Source: Leptolyngbya ohadii IS1 (lineage in GTDB: Bacteria > Cyanobacteriota > Cyanobacteriia > Elainellales > Elainellaceae). Taken from it: a stretch of DNA of 64,000 nucleotides. The translations under genes and the position numbers were made by a program. The notes beneath the pieces were generated by a model. It was not told the origin of the DNA. It did no database searches and was given only the letters and a program-made list of their open reading frames with translations. This document shows, piece after piece, positions 9,485 to 17,881 of this stretch (positions are counted from its first letter, which is position 1; the number at the start of each line of letters is the position of its first letter). The stretch is taken from positions 228,275-292,274 of the forward strand of contig NZ_NKFP01000007.1 in the NCBI RefSeq assembly GCF_002215035.1. Reading direction: 5' to 3'.

Positions 9485-10297
9485 ATGACGCAATACATGA
9501 ATTCATCCGCATTTCAGCCGATGCTAGACTCGATCGCCTTCCCCCAAGAAGCCGATCTGCCACCCGCCCAAACCAACCTGCCACCCACCCCCGAAGCCCA
9601 GGGCGAGGTGGCTGCGACTTCCCCTGCGACTTCCCGCGAAGGTAGTACGAATCAACCTCCCTTGTGGCAGCCAGTTGAACCCCAATTCACCAAAGCGATC
9701 GCCCAGTATTACGGTGTGTCCCGCAAATCGGTGCAGCAGTGGTTCCAAAAGGTCAAGGAAGCCTGCCCCTGGTTCAGTGAATCTGACCTCAAGTTGCCAG
9801 ATGAGCGGTACAGCCCTCTTTGTGTGGAACTGATGGGGCAATACCGCACTTCAGGCTTACCGTTTGAAGCCTGGAAAACTCAGATTTGGGAGCAAAATCC
9901 GGAACTGGTTGCCGCCTATCAAGCCGCTCAGAAGATTCACAACCCGTCAACTGACCCATCCCTCCTCTCTAGCATCACGCTCAGCCCTTCTGATGTGCCG
10001 CTCCCGGTTTATCCTCTTCAGCCCCTGCGTCTCACCGTGGTTGATTCCACCGATCGCCTGACGGAAGCGATCAATAACTTGAACACGACCTTGCAGCAGT
10101 TTGTCACCAACGACCAAACCCTGGAAGATGCCCTGAAGCAAAACGCAACGCAAAAAGGCTCCCGCCTGGGTACAGAACTTGCAATAGCCGAGATTGGCAG
10201 CATGGTACAAGCGACGGAATCAGCACGAGTGGAGCTGGCAAAAAAGCTGGGCTTGCTCTCAATCCCCACCGACCCGCCCCAACCGCAGTCCGCCTGA
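9485..10297 (+). CDS. Helix-turn-helix protein of the FtsK-like operon
   Basis: 270 aa from ATG 9485; the frame is open from 9380 but the upstream part overlaps the operator and is unlikely to be translated. Residues about 60-125 hold a DNA-binding pattern, KAIAQYYGVSRKSVQQWFQK, a helix-turn-helix of the kind in plasmid replication and partition regulators. The C-terminal part has an amphipathic helix (LTEAINNLNTTLQQFV) that may oligomerise. It is the first gene of a rightward set that ends in a large ATPase. Role unknown; a centromere-binding or regulatory protein is plausible. Confidence 0.6.
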   Translation: MTQYMNSSAFQPMLDSIAFPQEADLPPAQTNLPPTPEAQGEVAATSPATSREGSTNQPPLWQPVEPQFTKAIAQYYGVSRKSVQQWFQKVKEACPWFSESDLKLPDERYSPLCVELMGQYRTSGLPFEAWKTQIWEQNPELVAAYQAAQKIHNPSTDPSLLSSITLSPSDVPLPVYPLQPLRLTVVDSTDRLTEAINNLNTTLQQFVTNDQTLEDALKQNATQKGSRLGTELAIAEIGSMVQATESARVELAKKLGLLSIPTDPPQPQSA

Positions 10298-10482
10298 GCC
10301 GCACGGCAACCTTAAGCGCGATCGTATCTCTGCTCGCCCTATCTGCCCTGCTTCTAATCGCCACTCTCCTGGCTGCAAGACCCCTTCAACCTCCTCCCCC
10401 TTCCAATTCCCCCAATAGGGAAGAGTCCCCAACCTCTGGTCGGTGCGAGACCTGCCGGGGACTCCAAAAAGGATCGCTTTAA
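10294..10482 (+). CDS. Possible small membrane protein, non-ATG start
   Basis: A frame overlapping the previous stop (CTGA) encodes up to 62 residues with one strong membrane helix (IVSLLALSALLLIATLLA) and a proline-rich tail carrying a CxxC. There is no ATG, GTG or TTG in frame; CTG at 10294 would be needed. Size, TM and position in the operon argue for a real gene, the missing start argues against it. Confidence 0.3.
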   Translation: MSRTATLSAIVSLLALSALLLIATLLAARPLQPPPPSNSPNREESPTSGRCETCRGLQKGSL

Positions 10483-10581
10483 TCGTGCCACAGCCACTCC
10501 ATCCGGCTCATCACCCGATCGGCTTTTTTCAGAATCGATCGACCCCTTCGCGTTCTCTAAACCCATCAGGAGATACCCTCA

Positions 10582-11667
10582 ATGACCCCCATCAACCTGA
10601 CTCCCTACATCGACCCCGACTACGGCATTTTGCTCCCCACCGCCCTCGCGATGCCTGCCCTCGGACTCACCGACCACGGGCTGCGGAAATTCCGCCCGCT
10701 CCTGGTCGAAGCCGTGGACTTTATCCGCCAGCCCGGACCCGGCTCGATTGAACGCATCTTTTACAGCGCTACGGGCTTACTGAAGCTTGCCAACGCCGCT
10801 GCGACTCCCCAGGCAGAAGCCCTCAAAACTGCTCTGCAACCTTATCTGCCGCCGCCGCAAGGCTCCTCACCGTCGCTGCCCCCACCGCGAGATCCTGCCG
10901 CTGGGATCGTCCCTCTCCCGCCCCACGCCGTGCAGCTCTACACCCCATCGCCCAGCGACCTCGACCCTTATGCCCCCGCCCAGCGCCGCGTTCCGGCATC
11001 TACCTCCATGACCACGAGATCCACTGTAAGTGCGGATCACACCGTCATTCCTCCATCTATCACTCCGGCGTATGCTTTTGCCGGAAGCGATAATCCCGCC
11101 CTTGAGATCGCTCACCAGCTTGCCCCGCACCTGGCTCCTGCTGTAGCGGCTCAGGTCGCTCAACAAGTCCTGCCCCAGATGAACGCTGCCCTGGCTCGAT
11201 TGAACGATCGCCCCAAGGCACTGACCGAAGCAGAACTCCTGTTTGAGCAGCAGAAAATCTCGCTCCAGCAGCTTGAAGCGATCCAGCGAATGACCCTCGC
11301 CGCGCAGGAAGCAGGGGTCAACCAAGCCACCACGCTGATGAACGCTATTCCCCAACCCCAGGCGTTTTTAATTCAAGGCAATGGCGGGTTTGAGGATCTG
11401 ATTGCCCTGATGCGATCGGAGGGGATGCAGATGCTAATTGGCTTAGTCGCTTTTGCCTTTGCCCTGGTTGCTTTGTTGGGGTTTCTCTTTAGCCGATCGT
11501 CTGACCCAGTACCTTTGCCTGACCCCACAACGGCTGCCCCCCTTGCCCCTATAGCCCCGCAGCCTGTAGCCCCGGTTGCGCCCGTTCCCACCGCTCCCGT
11601 GGCTCCGGCTGCTCCGGCAAACCCCGTTCCTCGTTACGACACCCCCTCGACGACTGCTCCCCAGTAG
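10582..11667 (+). CDS. Membrane-anchored protein with Pro/Ala-rich tail
   Basis: 361 aa. Residues 1-85 form a compact conserved-looking domain (NLTPYIDPDYGILLPTALAM). A proline-rich linker follows, then helical segments (about 200-260), one membrane helix at about 285-310 (MLIGLVAFAFALVALLGFLF) and a C-terminal tail of repeated Pro-Val-Ala-Pro units (about 325-355). The tail resembles periplasm-spanning linkers such as those of TonB or VirB10, but no family domain is recognised. Gene order places it among proteins that probably form an envelope-associated complex with the downstream ATPase. Confidence 0.6.
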   Translation: MTPINLTPYIDPDYGILLPTALAMPALGLTDHGLRKFRPLLVEAVDFIRQPGPGSIERIFYSATGLLKLANAAATPQAEALKTALQPYLPPPQGSSPSLPPPRDPAAGIVPLPPHAVQLYTPSPSDLDPYAPAQRRVPASTSMTTRSTVSADHTVIPPSITPAYAFAGSDNPALEIAHQLAPHLAPAVAAQVAQQVLPQMNAALARLNDRPKALTEAELLFEQQKISLQQLEAIQRMTLAAQEAGVNQATTLMNAIPQPQAFLIQGNGGFEDLIALMRSEGMQMLIGLVAFAFALVALLGFLFSRSSDPVPLPDPTTAAPLAPIAPQPVAPVAPVPTAPVAPAAPANPVPRYDTPSTTAPQ

Positions 11668-11720
11668 TCCAAGGAGGAACTGGAACAGATTAACCCTTCA
11701 AAAAAGGAGACCTAATAACC

Positions 11721-12206
11721 ATGCCAGCCGGTATTTCCGAGTCCGATTTTAAGATTCAGTCTGAACGTATTCTGCGTCAAATCCGTGCCACCAAACTGGA
11801 GGGGCTGCAAGCCGACCTCGACCGCGAAAAGCTCATCACCAAGCGCAAGCAAAAATCCGTTGAGGTTGCGGCGGAGCAACTGCGCCAGGAAGAGATCAAG
11901 CTCTCGATCGAGCAGGTCCGCACCGACATCTTGCGGAACAACCTCAGGAAAACGGAAGTAGAGCGATCGATTAGCGAGGTTGAAATTACAGGCGCACAAG
12001 ACCGCTTGAGCTTTGAAACTCAGGCGGTGGACTTAAACCGCGATCTTTTCCGGCAACGCCTGGAGGCACTGGATCTGACGCTGGGTGAAGCGACGTTCCA
12101 CAACGACGATCGCCGCAGTGAGTTCCGCGAGAAGGAGATTCGCGTTGGCTTGCCGCGTTCCTTCACATTCCCCGGTATGGGTGCGGCGAACGCCAACCTC
12201 AACTAA
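11721..12206 (+). CDS. Small coiled-coil protein of the FtsK-like operon
   Basis: 161 aa with a long charged heptad region at about 10-125 (for example KLEGLQADLDREKLITKRKQ) and a short C-terminal segment ending in Asn. A ribosome site (AAGGAGA) precedes the ATG by 9 nt. No enzyme motif and no membrane segment. It is likely a structural or adaptor subunit of the surrounding machinery; family unknown. Confidence 0.65.
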   Translation: MPAGISESDFKIQSERILRQIRATKLEGLQADLDREKLITKRKQKSVEVAAEQLRQEEIKLSIEQVRTDILRNNLRKTEVERSISEVEITGAQDRLSFETQAVDLNRDLFRQRLEALDLTLGEATFHNDDRRSEFREKEIRVGLPRSFTFPGMGAANANLN

Positions 12207-12263
12207 ACCACTTTTGTCGTTTTTGCCGCTCCGACCCTCGTGGAGCGGCGTTATTCAAGAATT

Positions 12264-12638
12264 ATGGAACAGCGCATCGCAGTGGGTTTATCGGCTCTCC
12301 TTATCTCTGGTGTCATGGCTCAACTGCTGAAACTCTTGTGGCTGATTCCACTGGTTCCGCAGGGTGTCACGCTGATTGCGATCGTGATTGCCCTTGTGTT
12401 TGGACTGGCAGCCTGGTGCCAGTGGCTCAAACTACTCCGTCGTCGCCAGATTAAAGCCGCAAAACGCCTTCAAAAAGACGCGGAAAGCTTTTCCTACTTC
12501 ATCCAGTCAGAGCTTGTGGAAAAAGAGCTTGATCTGACGCCTGATGCCCAGCATGACCTGCAAACCGTCCTCCTCAGAGTCGATCAAGCCCTGCCCCTGG
12601 TGATGGGAGCGATCGGGATTCTGCTCGGTCTGTTCTAG
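12264..12638 (+). CDS. Small two-helix membrane protein
   Basis: 124 aa from ATG 12264 (a GTG at 12240 would add 8 residues). Two membrane helices, about 8-30 and 35-55, are followed by a basic cytosolic stretch (WLKLLRRRQIKAAKRL) and a terminal hydrophobic helix (LVMGAIGILLGLF). It sits between the coiled-coil gene and the large ATPase with short gaps, consistent with one operon and one membrane complex. Confidence 0.6.
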   Translation: MEQRIAVGLSALLISGVMAQLLKLLWLIPLVPQGVTLIAIVIALVFGLAAWCQWLKLLRRRQIKAAKRLQKDAESFSYFIQSELVEKELDLTPDAQHDLQTVLLRVDQALPLVMGAIGILLGLF

Positions 12639-12669
12639 CTCCCCTGTTTTTGCCTTCTCACTGCCTCCG

Positions 12670-15096
12670 GTGCAGCCCATGACTGTCTATCCTCGCATCA
12701 TTCCCACAGATAACCCCTTTCGTCCTCTCGCGGCTCGTCCCACCCGCGAGGTGAAGCCGCGACTGTGGCTTCTGGCCTTGGCAACCTGCACGACCCTCAC
12801 CTTTGGCATTCGCCCCCAAGAGCCTCTGCTCGCCACGTTGCTGTGGGCAATTCGCCTGGGTGGTGCCGTCTGCGCGATCGCGGCTCTTTACCGTGACCCA
12901 GAAGTGGAAATCTATGACCCGATCGCCGAAGCCACAGTTTTGCATCAATTTCAAATGACCCGCTTGCAGGAATCTCACCAGCTTGCCCTTCAACAACAGC
13001 AGTGGGAAATCCAGCAGTATTACGACGCTCAGGCGACTCAGCAGATCCAATCAACGATCGATCACTACGCCAGACTGTTGCAGCAAAAGGAATTTGAACT
13101 CTTACAGATCAGGCAATCGCTTGCCAATCAGCAGGTCGAGTTTGAAACGGAAAAGCAACGCCTGACGCAATCCTGGCAAAGTCAGTGGGAACGCCTGGAA
13201 GTACAAACGGCTGAACTCGAAGCCACGAAAAATCAGCTCAAAGCCGAACGTGATGCCATTCATACCTGGGCAGAAGAAAAGGCAGTTGAACTGGATGCAG
13301 CGGAGCGAGACGCCCGATCGCAGCTCAGTGCCCGTGCTGCCAAGCTAGAGCAAGACCTCGACAATCAGCGCAAGCTCTTGATTGAAGAATTTGAAAAACA
13401 GCACCATGCCCTGGTTGCGGCAGCTCAAAAGGAAATCGATCGCTACCGGCAACTGATTGCTGATCAAGAAGCCACGATCGAGTCGCAGCGGCTCTATCTC
13501 TACAACCTTCAGCAGCCGGAGCTGATCAATGGCTCCACGACCTTTGAACTCTTGGCAGACCGGGTGATTCAATTCCTCTACCACCACGGCGTGATTGTGC
13601 GCGACCCGCGCATTGTGCCCTTTAGTAAGAAGTTCCAACTGAGCTTCAACATTCTGCCGATCGCCCCTGGCAAGAACGATAAGAACAAATACGCTGAGAA
13701 TCTGATTGACGCTTATAAGCGCATCCACGATCGCTTGCTCGAAGGCGTGATGGCAGAGGTGCCCAACTGTAAAACCAAGCCAGGGCTGGAGATGAGTAAC
13801 CGTCGCATTGTGCTGACGATCGATATTTCTGGCATTGATTGGGAAGCCGAGAATGCGGTTGACCCGATCGTCGAGGCAGACCCCGATTGGCTGCTGACGC
13901 TCGTTCGCATCGCCAACCACTTCCGCATTACGGGCAACACCGACACCGGAAAATCGACGCTAGTGGATAACCTCGTCGGTGCGATGCAGCAGGTGTGGGC
14001 AGAACTGCGTCTCAGCGTGGCTGACCCCAAGTATCCCTTTACCGAGTGGTCCACGTTCACCCCCAACTACAAGGGCGTGGAAGAGTCATTCAAAGGTGTG
14101 AGTTCTCTAGAGCAGATTGTCGATTCTCGCTTCCGGCTGGCGCGAAAAGCAAAAGAAGCCGGGAAACCTCTACCAGAGTTTGCGCCTGAACTGTTTGTCT
14201 TAGATGAAGCGGAGATCCTGATGGATGAAGCCCGGACGATCGACGAGGCAAACCCACCGCAGCGCGGCAAAATCTCGCTGCAAAAGCACCTGACGCGGAT
14301 GCTCAGGAAAGGGCTGAAACTGGGACGAGGCTTGACCAAGCAAAAAGGAAAGGGATTGAAGGTGGCATATATCGCCCAATCTCCACTTTGCTCCCGCCTG
14401 GGCATGAACCGCGATGACTTCGATCAATCCGTCAATATCTTCATCGGGGAGAACATTCCCCGTGCGCTGGAAGAGGAGCTAAAGACGAAGATCAGCAACG
14501 CGGATAAAGCGTACTGGAAGGAGCAATATCACCTGCGCGTGGAGCGAGGCGATCAATACTTCTGCCTGGTGAAAGCTCCCGGCATGAAGCCCTTTATCGC
14601 CACGATGCCACCGCCGGGACACTATGCTTTGGGGGCGATCGAAACGGTTGCGCTGGCGGTGCCTGCTTCCAGCCAGGAGGAAGAGGTGCTGGAGATTGAA
14701 GCTTATGAGGAAGACGAAGAAGACACGGACGAGGACATCCCTGTGGATGACGACGGTGAGCCGATCGAGGAGGAACTGTCGGAACAGCGCGATCGTTTAG
14801 ACGAGATCTTTAACCTGCCCGACTTAACCCAACTGCCAGAACGAGGGTTGGAGCTACTGGGATACGTTTACGGGAAAGGCGATCGCCACGCGGACGAGGA
14901 GGGCTGGTTTGTCGTCGCCAAGCTCAGGGACAACTGGGCAAAGGATCGAGGCATGGATACGCTGGCTTTGAAAACGCTCTTGCATCAGCTCAACGATCTG
15001 GGCGTGGGTGAGTTTCGTGTCCTCCCCGACGAGAACCCCGAAGCCTTCTGGCGACCCCGAATCGATCCCCGATTTCTACCCCGAAACGAAGCGTAA
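12670..15096 (+). CDS. FtsK/HerA-like DNA-translocating ATPase, membrane-anchored
   Basis: 808 aa (GTG 12670; ATG 12679 is an alternative). Two membrane helices lie in residues 30-75, a long coiled coil at about 95-290, then an ATPase domain. The Walker A is GNTDTGKST at residues 422-430, with Thr-Asp where FtsK relatives often have Ser-Gly, and the Walker B is LFVLDEAE with D512 and E513. An acidic linker (about 680-715) leads to a C-terminal winged-helix-like region (about 725-800), as in the DNA-reading gamma domain of FtsK. Such motors pump double-stranded DNA in conjugation or segregation. The long coiled coil between membrane and motor is unusual. Repeated CCCCGA sites begin inside its 3' end. 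Confidence 0.75.
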   Translation: MQPMTVYPRIIPTDNPFRPLAARPTREVKPRLWLLALATCTTLTFGIRPQEPLLATLLWAIRLGGAVCAIAALYRDPEVEIYDPIAEATVLHQFQMTRLQESHQLALQQQQWEIQQYYDAQATQQIQSTIDHYARLLQQKEFELLQIRQSLANQQVEFETEKQRLTQSWQSQWERLEVQTAELEATKNQLKAERDAIHTWAEEKAVELDAAERDARSQLSARAAKLEQDLDNQRKLLIEEFEKQHHALVAAAQKEIDRYRQLIADQEATIESQRLYLYNLQQPELINGSTTFELLADRVIQFLYHHGVIVRDPRIVPFSKKFQLSFNILPIAPGKNDKNKYAENLIDAYKRIHDRLLEGVMAEVPNCKTKPGLEMSNRRIVLTIDISGIDWEAENAVDPIVEADPDWLLTLVRIANHFRITGNTDTGKSTLVDNLVGAMQQVWAELRLSVADPKYPFTEWSTFTPNYKGVEESFKGVSSLEQIVDSRFRLARKAKEAGKPLPEFAPELFVLDEAEILMDEARTIDEANPPQRGKISLQKHLTRMLRKGLKLGRGLTKQKGKGLKVAYIAQSPLCSRLGMNRDDFDQSVNIFIGENIPRALEEELKTKISNADKAYWKEQYHLRVERGDQYFCLVKAPGMKPFIATMPPPGHYALGAIETVALAVPASSQEEEVLEIEAYEEDEEDTDEDIPVDDDGEPIEEELSEQRDRLDEIFNLPDLTQLPERGLELLGYVYGKGDRHADEEGWFVVAKLRDNWAKDRGMDTLALKTLLHQLNDLGVGEFRVLPDENPEAFWRPRIDPRFLPRNEA

Positions 15097-15292
15097 ATCG
15101 TCGGGGTAGGGGCTGAATTTGTCGGGGTAGAGCCATTACCCCGACCATTACCCCGAAAAACCCCGATTGCTGAAACGTTTGCTCTGCTTCATTTCCCGCT
15201 GTTGGCTGACTGACCCCGAAAACCCCGAAAGTACCCCGAAAAACCCAAATTTGCAGTTTGCATCTCACAACCCCGAAACCCCGATTTTTAGA
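15024..15292. repeat. Iteron-like cluster of CCCCGA repeats
   Basis: About 15 copies of CCCCGA, most extended as TACCCCGAAA or AACCCCGAAA, occur in 270 bp; two are inverted (TCGGGGTA). They begin within the end of the ATPase gene and fill the space to the next gene. Clusters like this bind plasmid replication initiators or partition proteins. No comparable cluster occurs elsewhere in the window. Confidence 0.65.
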
Positions 15293-15313
15293 CTCCAATT
15301 CAGGAGCAGCTTG

Positions 15314-15901
15314 ATGAAACTCAGTAGAATTCTTCTTTATTCCGGTGTAGCGATCGTTGGCGTAACTTCAGTGTTGTCCTGGCAGCGATCTAATGCGACC
15401 GCGACGGCGCAGAGACGAACTACTGTAATGGCGACAGATCAACGTGGAGCTGCGATGCCTCTAGCAGTTCCCAATGCGATTGCAGCAGCGCCAACTCCGC
15501 CTCAGGTCACTTCCCCTGCTCCCACAACTCCGGTTCCCCCTGCTTCACCGTCTCCTGCACCCCAGCCAGAATCGCCTTACTTCAAACCATCTCCTTCTCC
15601 CACGCTCGGTAATCCTGGTAGCGTTCTCACAATCAGCAATTGCAACGGACAAGCTGGAAACGCCAATCTGCGCTCAGAGCCAAGACTTGCACATGAAACA
15701 ATTTTGGGCGTGGTTCCACAGGGGCAGGCGGTGAAGCTGACGGGCAGAGCAGCAATCAGAGATGGGGAGTTCTGGTACGAGGCGATCGCTCTCTCGCCAC
15801 TTGCTGCCAGTAACAATACCCTCGCTGCCAATACTGGAGTAGGTCAACAGGGAATGACTGGATGGATCTTTGGCTGTTTTGTTAACGGTGAGGGACAGTG
15901 A
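15314..15901 (+). CDS. Secreted or membrane-anchored SH3b-domain protein
   Basis: 195 aa from ATG 15314, which has AGGAG 8 nt upstream; the frame is open further left but runs through the repeat cluster. An N-terminal hydrophobic segment (ILLYSGVAIVGVTSVLSW) acts as anchor or signal, then a proline-rich linker (about 65-110) leads to a bacterial SH3 domain at about 115-190 (NLRSEPRLAHETILGVVPQGQ... GWIFGCFV) with two conserved cysteines. SH3b domains bind peptidoglycan or peptides outside the membrane. The stop overlaps the next start by 4 bp. Confidence 0.7.
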   Translation: MKLSRILLYSGVAIVGVTSVLSWQRSNATATAQRRTTVMATDQRGAAMPLAVPNAIAAAPTPPQVTSPAPTTPVPPASPSPAPQPESPYFKPSPSPTLGNPGSVLTISNCNGQAGNANLRSEPRLAHETILGVVPQGQAVKLTGRAAIRDGEFWYEAIALSPLAASNNTLAANTGVGQQGMTGWIFGCFVNGEGQ

Positions 15902-16305
15902 CGGGAAAGCGTTCCGTATCTCCTCAGTACGTTGCTTACATCCAGAGCAGCGGCTGGAAGGTTTCGTTAAGGCGAAAGATTGCCCTCAACCTGCTGTTTG
16001 GGCGAGATCCGATTATCCCCCTACTAAAAGCGCACGATGTGGAACACCTGAGTTACAGGCGCATTGATTTTGAAAGCTGCGTCGGCTATGAGATTCCATT
16101 TCTCGATTTGATGCCGCTCAATCGCTTTATGCACAGGCAAGTTGTCACGCCAGTTAAAGACGTGCTGCGGAAACGGTTGGGGCGGAGGCTGGGCAATGCG
16201 ATCGTTGCCTACTCTTTGAGGTTTTGCCTCTTGTTCTGGTATGGAGTACTCCTGGTACTCGGAGGCATCTTTATTCTCTTGATTTTGTATCTCCTTGGTT
16301 TTTAA
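15898..16305 (+). CDS. Hypothetical tail-anchored membrane protein
   Basis: 135 aa from GTG 15898, overlapping the SH3b gene by 4 bp (GTGA). The first 95 residues are soluble and basic with an FGRDPIIPLLKAH segment; a strong membrane helix at about 108-133 ends the protein, so it is probably tail-anchored. No family recognised. Coupling to the SH3b protein suggests a shared envelope role. Confidence 0.55.
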   Translation: MTGKRSVSPQYVAYIQSSGWKVSLRRKIALNLLFGRDPIIPLLKAHDVEHLSYRRIDFESCVGYEIPFLDLMPLNRFMHRQVVTPVKDVLRKRLGRRLGNAIVAYSLRFCLLFWYGVLLVLGGIFILLILYLLGF

Positions 16306-16403
16306 TTTTGGTTTTTATAATTCCTTTGGGTGATTTTGAAGAAATGAGTGGATAACGTGTATTGGGGTGCAATAAGATAGATTCGTTGTCTCATCCTCAA
16401 ATT

Positions 16404-17150
16404 ATGCCTCGTTCTTCTTCTGCCGTTTCCCCCACGTCAATCAGCAGCATTGCCGATAGTCTCACCACGCTTCCTGAGAAGGCAAAGGAAGGATACACCT
16501 TGAAAGAAGCGATCGCAGCGCTGGCAGAGCCAATCCGCACGGCACTAGAGCGAGGCTATAGCCATGCTGATATTGCAGTTATCCTGCACGATCATGGCAT
16601 CCCCATTTCTCCTACTTCTCTCAAAGCCTATCTGCCCCAAAAAGGTCAACCCAAGCGCCGCACCCGTCGCCCTCGCAAAACTGAAACGCTTCCCGCCATT
16701 GAAGCAGTTAGCGAAGTAGTCAGCACGCCTGATCCGACTCCTGCCCCGGTTGAAGCACCTGCCCCGGCTGAAGAAGCTGCACCCAAGCGTCGGGGACGAC
16801 AGCCGGGTACGAAGACGGCGGCTAAAACACCTGCCAAAACAGCTACTAAGACGGCAGCTAAAGCAAAGACTGAAACACTTCCCGTGATTGAAGCAATCAT
16901 TGAAGCCGTCAGCACGCCTGAACCTATTCCTGCGCCTGCTGAAGAAGCTGCGCCTGCTGAAGAGGCTGCACCTAAAAAACGTCGGGGACGACAGCCGGGT
17001 ACAAAGACAGCAGCTAAAACTACCACTAAAACGACAGCTAAAACTGCTGATAAACCGTCTACCAAAGCATCGACCAAAACGGCTGCTAAAGCAAAGGCTG
17101 CTCCTCGCACGACAGCAGCTAAAGGCAGAGGACGGAAGAAGCAAAGCTAG
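16404..17150 (+). CDS. Histone-H1-like protein with two AT-hooks and N-terminal helical domain
   Basis: 248 aa from ATG 16404 (an upstream TTG at 16362 is less likely). Residues 15-75 form a helical domain (LKEAIAALAEPIRTALERGYSHADIAV) like those in plasmid mobilisation accessory proteins. The rest is a Lys/Ala-rich tail with two copies of a unit built on RRGRQPGTKTAAKT, each an AT-hook core (RGRxP). The two units share about 45 codons and look duplicated. It should bind the minor groove of AT-rich DNA and may compact the element or mark its transfer origin. It overlaps a convergent small gene by 4 bp. Confidence 0.65.
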   Translation: MPRSSSAVSPTSISSIADSLTTLPEKAKEGYTLKEAIAALAEPIRTALERGYSHADIAVILHDHGIPISPTSLKAYLPQKGQPKRRTRRPRKTETLPAIEAVSEVVSTPDPTPAPVEAPAPAEEAAPKRRGRQPGTKTAAKTPAKTATKTAAKAKTETLPVIEAIIEAVSTPEPIPAPAEEAAPAEEAAPKKRRGRQPGTKTAAKTTTKTTAKTADKPSTKASTKTAAKAKAAPRTTAAKGRGRKKQS

Positions 17151-17377
17151 AACGGTGTGCAAAGTTCATGCCACTGAATAGCAACCAGCGTTAAATGCTC
17201 GTCATCCTGGGGAACGCACTGAATTCCCCAGGTATGGATATTCCAGACAATGCCTGTCGCGATCGTGGGAGATTGAAGCCACCGCACCGTAAGTCCTGAT
17301 GGCTTAGAAGAATAGCCAATCAAATCGCCCACTTCTAGGACTGCGGCAATAGAGACGATTGCTTGCTGATGGTTCAT
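17147..17377 (-). CDS. Small hypothetical protein
   Basis: 76 aa with beta-rich composition (VLEVGDLIGYSSKPSGLTVRW... ATGIVWNIHTWGIQCV), like a compact SH3-type barrel. It is convergent with the AT-hook gene and overlaps its stop. No family known; coding character is good for its length. Confidence 0.45.
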   Translation of the reverse strand: MNHQQAIVSIAAVLEVGDLIGYSSKPSGLTVRWLQSPTIATGIVWNIHTWGIQCVPQDDEHLTLVAIQWHELCTPF

Positions 17378-17437
17378 GAAGGTTAGTGCTAGTCACTTCA
17401 TCCCACAGTACCACCCGCATAATCCTTTGCTCGCGTG

Positions 17438-17680
17438 ATGGTTGCAATTCGAGTTGGAGCTGAAACCTTAGTGAGAACCTACGTCCGGGGCAATTGCCTC
17501 CCCTCTGAAGCACAAGCCAACCTTACAGCAGCAGGACTGAAGCAATATTGGCGAGTGAATGATCAAGGAATGCCTGTGGGAAAGCCTTTTCAGCGTCGCA
17601 GAGATATTGAACTGTACGAGAAGACGATCCCTGACCGGAACTACGAGATTATTGCAAGACCACGGGGAAAGCGATCGTAG
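17438..17680 (+). CDS. Small hypothetical protein
   Basis: 80 aa, basic, with segments AGLKQYWRVNDQGMPVGKPFQRR and NYEIIARPRGKRS. No recognised domain. ATG at 17438 is preferred over the adjacent GTG. It ends about 90 bp before the first 42-bp symmetric site. Confidence 0.4.
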   Translation: MVAIRVGAETLVRTYVRGNCLPSEAQANLTAAGLKQYWRVNDQGMPVGKPFQRRRDIELYEKTIPDRNYEIIARPRGKRS

Positions 17681-17770
17681 TCTTAGTGCCTGATCTCTCC
17701 TGCTGCTGGTGTGAGGTGCGCCCCTACCGTGGCGCGGCAGCGGCAGGGCGGGCTTGAGGGTTCTGAATAG

Positions 17771-17812
17771 GTTGTGTAAAAAATGAATTAAAGCGTTCAA
17801 ATTTTACACAAC
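17771..17812. repeat. 42-bp two-fold-symmetric site, copy 1
   Basis: Arms GTTGTGTAAAA, two free bases, TGAA on the left and the exact inverse on the right flank an 8-bp centre, TTAAAGCG. Two further copies at 27087 and 30735 have identical arms but different centres. The two free bases on either side are not complementary, so this is symmetric for protein binding more than for an RNA stem. Confidence 0.8.
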
Positions 17813-17881
17813 TTTTTGAGAGGTGATAGGCAATCGGCTGGGGCAATTGTTCTATTAGGATATTGAGCGGGGGTAATTGGT

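Noticed and set aside
17771..17820. 42-bp symmetric site as a simple terminator
   Set aside because: The stem is AT-rich, two positions per arm are unpaired in all copies, and the other two copies lack a strong T tail, so termination does not explain the fixed arms.
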